From Cysteiniphilum litorale (GTDB lineage: Bacteria > Pseudomonadota > Gammaproteobacteria > Francisellales > Francisellaceae), in NCBI RefSeq assembly GCF_003428165.1, contig NZ_QLIQ01000024.1, positions 1 through 45,564 on the forward strand: a stretch of 45,564 nt of DNA, given 5' to 3'. Positions 39,942 to 45,564 of this stretch are shown in pieces (within the stretch, counting starts at the first letter, position 1; every line of letters begins with the position of its first letter). The notes under the pieces were generated by a model. That model made no database searches. It was not told where the DNA came from and was given only the letters and a program-made list of their open reading frames with translations. The position numbers and the translations under genes were made by a program.

Positions 39942-42900
39942 ATGATTAAGAAAGTATATCAAATAATACGTCAACAGCTGTCTGAAGAGAAATTAAACAA
40001 TCTAAGCGATAGCATATTTCTTAAAAAGCAAAAACACGTAGAGGCAATGGAGGCTAAACAGCGTGTCGATAAAGTCAATATTAATAAGCTCAAGAAGAAA
40101 AAGGGCAACGATAAGGCTTTGTTGCGTCTACCGGATCAGTATCCATCTTTGTTACAAGAGCTTGAGCCACGGTTTATGTTTGACGGTGCAGCGATTGAAA
40201 CGGTAGATTTAGCTGATGGTGTATCTGAACAAGAGCAAATCTATATTCTCAATGCGATTGATCAGAATGAACAAGCGCATGCGACAGAGAGTTTATTGCA
40301 GGCAATAGAAGCCAATGTTGAAGGATTTCAAACTGATTACAGTAAGTTCAAGGAAGTGGTGATTGTTGATGCACGTGTTAAAGATCCGCATATTTTGATT
40401 GACAGTATATCGCGTAAAGCAGCGATTGAGGTAATTTTGCCTGATCAGGATGGGGTTGATAAGATTGCTGAGTTATTAGCTAAATACAATAATCTTGATG
40501 CAGTGCATATTATCAGTCATGGTGATCAGGCGAAACTTGAGCTAGGTAGTGTTGATTTAACGTCAAATAACTTAGCACAATACCAAATGCAATTACAACA
40601 ATGGGGTCAAGCGCTTACCGAGCAAGGGGATATTTTATTCTATGGTTGTAATGTAGCCGAAGGGGATAAAGGGCAAGCCTTTATCAATGAATTAAGAGCA
40701 TTAACCAGCGCTGATATTGCAGCGTCAGAGGATATCACAGGGGCAGAACATCTGGGCGGTGATAGCATTTTGGAATACACACAGGATGTTGAAAATGGCG
40801 CCATTTTGTCATTTAGTCAATATTTACATCAATTGACAGCTACTCAGCTTGGTCAGGAGATTGTTGGTGATGGTGTTGATGATCAGTTTGGTTCAGCTGT
40901 TGCGATGAGTCAAGATGGAACACGGATGGCAGTTGGTGCGTCAGAGACAGGCAATGGTACAGGACCTGGATATGTCAAAATATATCAATGGAACAGTGGC
41001 ACATCTCAGTGGGATCAGATGGGCTCAACAATCAATGGTGATGGCACGAATGATTTATTTGGTAACTCCATTACGATGAATTTGGATGGTTCACGTGTAG
41101 CGATTGGTGCACAATATGATGATAACAATGGCGTAAACTCAGGCTCTGTCAAAGTATATGATTGGAATAGTGGCACATCGCAATGGGATTTAGTGGGTAG
41201 TGTAATCAATGGTCTAACAGCCGGTGATCAATTTGGCTTTGATCTCTCATTAAGCGCTAATGGGTCGATTTTAGTGATTGGCGCACCATTTAATGATGAG
41301 ATTGCAAGTAATGCAGGACAAGTAAGAGTATATGAGTGGAATGGATCGGCATGGGTGCAAAAAGGAAATCAGATTAATGGTCTTATAGATAGTGATAACT
41401 TTGGTAGTTCAGTATCGATAAGTGACGATGGATTGCGTTTCTCCGTGGGTGCTAGATTAAGTGATGCTAATGGGACAAGCTCAGGTAGTGTGACGGTGTA
41501 TCAATGGAATAGCGGGACATCGCAATGGGATCAAATGGGCAGTGTGTTGGTTGGTGAGGCAGCTGGAGATCAGTTTTTTAGAACATCCATCAGTGGTGAT
41601 GGTTCGCGTTTAGCGGTTGGTGCGAGATTAAATGGTACGAATGATATTGGACATGTTCGTGTATTTGAGTGGAATAGTGGTGCATCTCAGTGGCAACAGA
41701 TTGGATCAGATATTGATGGTGAGTTTGCTGATGATAACTTTGGGTCATGGGTGTCACTGAACATTGATGGCACGCGTTTAGCCGCTAGTGCATATTTTAG
41801 CGATGGCAATGGTGCTGACTCAGGGAGTGTCAGGTTATTTGATTGGAATGCAACGACCTCACAGTGGGAGCAGTTTGGTGTCAATATCAATGGCGAGGCA
41901 GCTGGAGATGAGTTTGGTTTACCGTTAGCGCTTAATGCTAATGGCGACCGCTTGGTGGTTGGTGCAAAGAATAATGACAGTAATGGCAGTAATTCAGGTC
42001 ATATTATTGTGTATGAGGTTATCAATGATCAAGATGCGCCGATTTTAGTCAGTAATCAAGGTTCAGCAACGTTGACACAAGTGGGTGGTGATATTACAGG
42101 AGATAATAGCAATATCAACGTTGGATCAGCCGTAGCAAGTAATATTGATGGCTCAATAGTTGCGATATCAGATGCAAATAATGCCATCAATGCGATAAAT
42201 GCAGGGCGGGTTCGTGTCTATAGGGATAATAATGGCACATGGGAGTTAATGGGGCAAGCGATTTTAGGTACTGTCGCTTATGATCAGCTTGGGGCTAATG
42301 GGATCAGTTTAAGTGCTGATGGTTTAACATTGTCAATAGGTGTTCAGTATAGTGATAGTCCTGCCACGGATGCAGGTCGAGTTGATGTATATTCTTTTAA
42401 TGGCAGTAGTTGGGTATTAAAGGGCAATTCAATTCTTGGTGAGAATCTCAGTGACTACGCTGGGTACAGTGTTAGCTTAAGTGCTGATGGTAATCGAGTT
42501 GCTGTTGGGGCATATGGTGATGATACCGGTACCAACAATAGAGGTTCCGTGCGTATTTATGAATATAACAGCAGCACAAATAGCTGGATCAAGATGGGTA
42601 GTAATTTACTGGGTGATATTTCAAGCACTAGTGACTACTTTGGTATTTCAGTTGCGTTAAGTGCTGATGGCACCATTGTCGCTGCGGGTGGTAAATATTA
42701 CGATCAAGGAGCAACAGATCGCGGACACGTTAAGGTTTATCAATGGAATGGTAGCAGTTGGAGTCAACTGGGCACTGATTTAATAGGCACATTGACAAAT
42801 GATACTTTTGGTGGTTCAGTTTCCTTAAGTGCTGATGGTTTAACACTTGCCGTGGGTGCAGAATTTGCAAACAGGGCATTTACCTATCAAGGTGAGGTGA

Positions 42901-45564
42901 AAATATTTAACTGGAATGGCTCAAGTTGGGTACAAAAAGGTAGAGCATTGCTAGGCGCTGCAGCCTTTGATAGATTTGGATCGGTTGTTCAGCTAAGCGC
43001 TGATGGTGAAACCTTGAGTGTGAGCTCTTCTTATAATGACGGTGGAGGAACTGATGCAGGTAGAGTCTATCTTTATCGTTTTAATGGTGATTGGCAGTTA
43101 TTAGATACAGTATCTGGTATTGCAGAAGATCTAGCAGGTGGTGGATATAATAATAAAGGCACTACGTTGTCAGCAGATGGTCAACGTCTTGTGGTGGGTT
43201 ATTATGGAAATGACACGGGCTTTACTAATGCCGGATTAGCGCGAGTGTTTGATATTAATTATACGCAACTGCTGTTGAGTTATAATCAAACAAGCGGCAG
43301 CAAGGTTATTGATAATAGCATAAGCGTCTTTGATATTAGTGTTGATAACTTAGTATCAGCTTTAGTAACGATAAGTGGTAACTATGTTCAAGGGGAAGAC
43401 GTTTTAGATGCTTCGGTCACGGGAACTAACATCACTAAAAGTTTTAATGCAACAACGGGAGTGCTTAGTCTAACCGGTGTTGATAGTTTGGCAAATTACC
43501 AGCAAGTACTGCGTTCAGTGAGCTATAGCAATACGATTTTTAGCAACACGGCAACACGGACGGTTAGCTTTGTCATCAATGATGGTATGAATAATTCAAC
43601 CGCGTTAAATGCTAATATTGAATTGACCACTCAAGCACCGTCAATAGCTACTAGTCAAGGCTCAGCAACGTTGACGCAGGTGGGTGGTGATATTACAGGA
43701 GATAATAGTAACATCAACGTTGGCTCAGCCGTAGCAAGTAATATTGATGGCTCAATAGTTGCGATATCAGATGCAAATAATGCCATCAATGCGATAAATG
43801 CAGGGCGGGTTCGTGTCTATAGGGATAATAATGGCACATGGGAGTTAATGGGGCAAGCGATTTTAGGTACTGTCGCTTATGATCAGCTTGGGGCTAATGG
43901 GATCAGTTTAAGTGCTGATGGTTTAACATTGTCAATAGGTGTTCAGTATAGTGATAGTCCTGCCACGGATGCAGGTCGAGTTGATGTATATTCTTTTAAT
44001 GGCAGCAGTTGGGTATTAAAGGGCAATTCAATTCTTGGTGAGAATCTCAGTGACTACGCTGGGTACAGTGTTAGCTTAAGTGCTGATGGTAATCGAGTTG
44101 CTGTTGGGGCATATGGTGATGATACCGGTACCAACAATAGAGGTTCTGTGCGTATTTATGAATATAACAGCAGCACAAATAGTTGGATCAAGATGGGTAG
44201 TAATTTACTGGGTGATATTTCAAGCACTAGTGACTACTTTGGTATTTCAGTTGCGTTAAGTGCTGATGGCACCATTGTCGCAGCGGGTGGTAAATATTAC
44301 GATCAAGGAGCAACAGATCGCGGACACGTTAAGGTGTATCAATGGAATGGTAGCAGTTGGAATCAACTGGGCACTGATTTAATAGGCACACTGACAAATG
44401 ATCTTTTTGGTAGTTCGGTTTCCTTAAGTGCTGATGGTTTAACACTTGCCGTAGGCGCAGAGTTTGCAAACAGGGTATTTAACTCTCAAGGTGAGGTAAA
44501 AATATTTATCTGGAATGGCTCAAGTTGGGTACAAAAAGGTACAGCATTGCTAGGCGCTGCAGCTTTTGATAGATTTGGATCGGTTGTTCAGCTAAGCGCT
44601 GATGGTGAAACATTGAGTGTGAGCTCTTCTTATAATGACGGTGGAGGAACTGATGCTGGTAGAGTCTATCTTTATCGTTTTAATGGTGATTGGCAGTTAT
44701 TAGATACAGTATCTGGTATTGCAGCAAATGATTTAGCCGGAGGTGGATATAACAATAAAGGCACTACGTTGTCAGCAGATGGTCAACGTCTTGTGGTGGG
44801 GTATTATGGAAATGACACGGGCTTTACTAATGCCGGATTAGCCAGAGTATTTCAGGTAAACTATTCAGGGTCAGGTTATACTTACAATGAAGATGATCCA
44901 GCACAAATTATTGATAATAGCTTAGTGATTAGTGATATTGATAGCAGCCATTTAGTTTCTGCAACGATATCGATTAGCAATGGTTTTAATGCCGCAGAGG
45001 ATATTTTAGCTTTCACGGCATTGGGTAATATTACTGGGAGCTATAATGCCTCAACAGGTGTATTAAGTTTAAGTGGTAATGATACGATTGCGAATTATCA
45101 AACGGTATTGCGCTCAGTAACATATCAGTCAAATCAAAATATCAGTGTTGCAGGCAGCAAAGAGGTGAGCTTTGTAGTCAATGATGGACTTAATAGTTCG
45201 GTTGCTGAAGTGATTTCGTTTAATGTGGCTCCGGTGAATGATCCGCCAGTGAATACAGTGCCTGGGGCACAGTCAGTTGATGAGGATAGCACGTTGGTGT
45301 TTAACACTGCTAATAGTAACTTGATCAGTGTAGCAGATGCTGATCATGCAGCATTGAGTGTGACATTAACGGTAACCAAGGGGCGTTTGACCTTGTCACA
45401 AACGACGGGTTTGACCTTTGTGATTGGTAGTAATGGCGAAAGTCGCATGAAGTTTAGTGGTAGCATTACTGATATTAATGCGGCATTAAATGGTTTGATA
45501 TACGCAGGCAATCCAGATTTTACAGGCAGTGATAGCTTAACGATATTAAGTGAAGATAATGATG
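39942..45564 (+). CDS. Giant DUF4347/FG-GAP/cadherin-like surface protein (5' part, runs off window)
   Basis: A very large repetitive protein open for 1874 codons to the window edge; AGAGG lies 9 nt before the ATG. Order seen: basic Lys-rich start (1-70); LEPRFMFDGAA at 74-84, an LEPR-type motif typical of large secreted adhesins; DUF4347 at about 139-290 with HIISHG (H193) and FYGCNVAEG (C236), a His/Cys pair like caspase-fold peptidases. Next comes a seven-repeat FG-GAP-type propeller at about 298-696, each repeat on the pattern D.FG..V.LS.DG..LAVGA. A second propeller covers about 703-1104, a cadherin-like linker 1107-1236, a third propeller nearly identical to the second 1237-1640, another linker, then a tandem-95/cadherin-like repeat (PVNDPPVNT...VDEDST) from about 1762. 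There is no N-terminal signal peptide, so type I secretion is likely; the C-terminal signal would lie beyond the window. No partner transporter is visible. Confidence 0.88.
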   Translation, partial: MIKKVYQIIRQQLSEEKLNNLSDSIFLKKQKHVEAMEAKQRVDKVNINKLKKKKGNDKALLRLPDQYPSLLQELEPRFMFDGAAIETVDLADGVSEQEQIYILNAIDQNEQAHATESLLQAIEANVEGFQTDYSKFKEVVIVDARVKDPHILIDSISRKAAIEVILPDQDGVDKIAELLAKYNNLDAVHIISHGDQAKLELGSVDLTSNNLAQYQMQLQQWGQALTEQGDILFYGCNVAEGDKGQAFINELRALTSADIAASEDITGAEHLGGDSILEYTQDVENGAILSFSQYLHQLTATQLGQEIVGDGVDDQFGSAVAMSQDGTRMAVGASETGNGTGPGYVKIYQWNSGTSQWDQMGSTINGDGTNDLFGNSITMNLDGSRVAIGAQYDDNNGVNSGSVKVYDWNSGTSQWDLVGSVINGLTAGDQFGFDLSLSANGSILVIGAPFNDEIASNAGQVRVYEWNGSAWVQKGNQINGLIDSDNFGSSVSISDDGLRFSVGARLSDANGTSSGSVTVYQWNSGTSQWDQMGSVLVGEAAGDQFFRTSISGDGSRLAVGARLNGTNDIGHVRVFEWNSGASQWQQIGSDIDGEFADDNFGSWVSLNIDGTRLAASAYFSDGNGADSGSVRLFDWNATTSQWEQFGVNINGEAAGDEFGLPLALNANGDRLVVGAKNNDSNGSNSGHIIVYEVINDQDAPILVSNQGSATLTQVGGDITGDNSNINVGSAVASNIDGSIVAISDANNAINAINAGRVRVYRDNNGTWELMGQAILGTVAYDQLGANGISLSADGLTLSIGVQYSDSPATDAGRVDVYSFNGSSWVLKGNSILGENLSDYAGYSVSLSADGNRVAVGAYGDDTGTNNRGSVRIYEYNSSTNSWIKMGSNLLGDISSTSDYFGISVALSADGTIVAAGGKYYDQGATDRGHVKVYQWNGSSWSQLGTDLIGTLTNDTFGGSVSLSADGLTLAVGAEFANRAFTYQGEVKIFNWNGSSWVQKGRALLGAAAFDRFGSVVQLSADGETLSVSSSYNDGGGTDAGRVYLYRFNGDWQLLDTVSGIAEDLAGGGYNNKGTTLSADGQRLVVGYYGNDTGFTNAGLARVFDINYTQLLLSYNQTSGSKVIDNSISVFDISVDNLVSALVTISGNYVQGEDVLDASVTGTNITKSFNATTGVLSLTGVDSLANYQQVLRSVSYSNTIFSNTATRTVSFVINDGMNNSTALNANIELTTQAPSIATSQGSATLTQVGGDITGDNSNINVGSAVASNIDGSIVAISDANNAINAINAGRVRVYRDNNGTWELMGQAILGTVAYDQLGANGISLSADGLTLSIGVQYSDSPATDAGRVDVYSFNGSSWVLKGNSILGENLSDYAGYSVSLSADGNRVAVGAYGDDTGTNNRGSVRIYEYNSSTNSWIKMGSNLLGDISSTSDYFGISVALSADGTIVAAGGKYYDQGATDRGHVKVYQWNGSSWNQLGTDLIGTLTNDLFGSSVSLSADGLTLAVGAEFANRVFNSQGEVKIFIWNGSSWVQKGTALLGAAAFDRFGSVVQLSADGETLSVSSSYNDGGGTDAGRVYLYRFNGDWQLLDTVSGIAANDLAGGGYNNKGTTLSADGQRLVVGYYGNDTGFTNAGLARVFQVNYSGSGYTYNEDDPAQIIDNSLVISDIDSSHLVSATISISNGFNAAEDILAFTALGNITGSYNASTGVLSLSGNDTIANYQTVLRSVTYQSNQNISVAGSKEVSFVVNDGLNSSVAEVISFNVAPVNDPPVNTVPGAQSVDEDSTLVFNTANSNLISVADADHAALSVTLTVTKGRLTLSQTTGLTFVIGSNGESRMKFSGSITDINAALNGLIYAGNPDFTGSDSLTILSEDND
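42056..44852 (+). repeat. Long direct repeat inside the giant gene (two copies about 1.2 kb)
   Basis: Copy 1 runs about 42056-43250 and copy 2 about 43655-44852, offset 1599 nt at the start and 1602 nt at the end because copy 2 has one extra codon (near 44725). The copies differ at only scattered bases by eye. Each encodes a seven-repeat propeller. The segments after each copy (43262-43650 and 44866-45225) are related but clearly diverged, so the duplication or conversion is confined to the propeller. Confidence 0.9.

Noticed and set aside
40840-45230. CRISPR-like array suggested by regular repeats
   Set aside because: Repeats are long, coding, in one open frame and vary at the codon level; they are protein repeats, not short identical repeats with unique spacers.

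Overview
The window looks like chromosomal DNA from a low-GC gammaproteobacterium, judged by eye from the A/T-rich third codon positions. The housekeeping proteins (ThrS, PurL, PurT, PurK, LigA, Sdh, SucA/B, RsgA, HolC, PilF) are clearly gammaproteobacterial. The sdhCDAB-sucAB block and a SucB with two lipoyl domains resemble the Francisella/Fastidiosibacteraceae side of the class. That placement is inference and I could not test it by search.

Layout. 1-3420: thrS-infC-rpmI-rplT translation operon, with infC on an AUU start and a clear terminator at the end. 3595-4923: APC amino-acid transporter. 4938-10774: strong promoter, then rlmN, pilF, an alpha/beta-hydrolase-patatin fusion, an RluB-type pseudouridine synthase and a MidA/NDUFAF7-type methyltransferase, tightly spaced on the plus strand. 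10812-13675: phosphomannomutase/phosphoglucomutase and PBP4 (dacB). 13886-18660: dedA and purL on the minus strand. 19060-20313: secreted GH5 glycoside hydrolase, converging on and overlapping purT (minus). 21670-28375: ligA, then a compact run purK-msrA-rnhA-ansA-can-SIMPL gene, mostly abutting or overlapping. 28665-29622: DUF29 protein and holC among copies of a dispersed repeat. 29884-37812: sdhCDAB, a terminator, a nested palindromic element, then sucA and sucB. 37809-39592: rsgA (minus), a small unrecognised gene (plus) and rsfS (minus). 39942-end: the first 1874 codons of a giant repetitive surface/secreted protein that runs off the window.

Metabolically the window holds three scattered purine genes (purL, purT, purK), two TCA-cycle complexes (succinate dehydrogenase; 2-oxoglutarate dehydrogenase E1/E2) and several ribosome-related factors (RlmN, RluB-like, RsgA, RsfS, IF3, L35, L20). 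No rRNA, tRNA, CRISPR array, transposase or prophage was recognised.

The most notable parts are: (1) the giant protein, with an LEPR-type N-terminal motif, a DUF4347 domain carrying a His/Cys pair, three FG-GAP-type seven-blade propeller blocks and a recent duplication of a roughly 1.6 kb propeller-plus-linker unit; (2) the hydrolase-patatin fusion; (3) a nested palindromic element between sdhB and sucA whose ends match a short hairpin in the rlmN leader; and (4) a dispersed repeat family, one decayed copy of which abuts holC.
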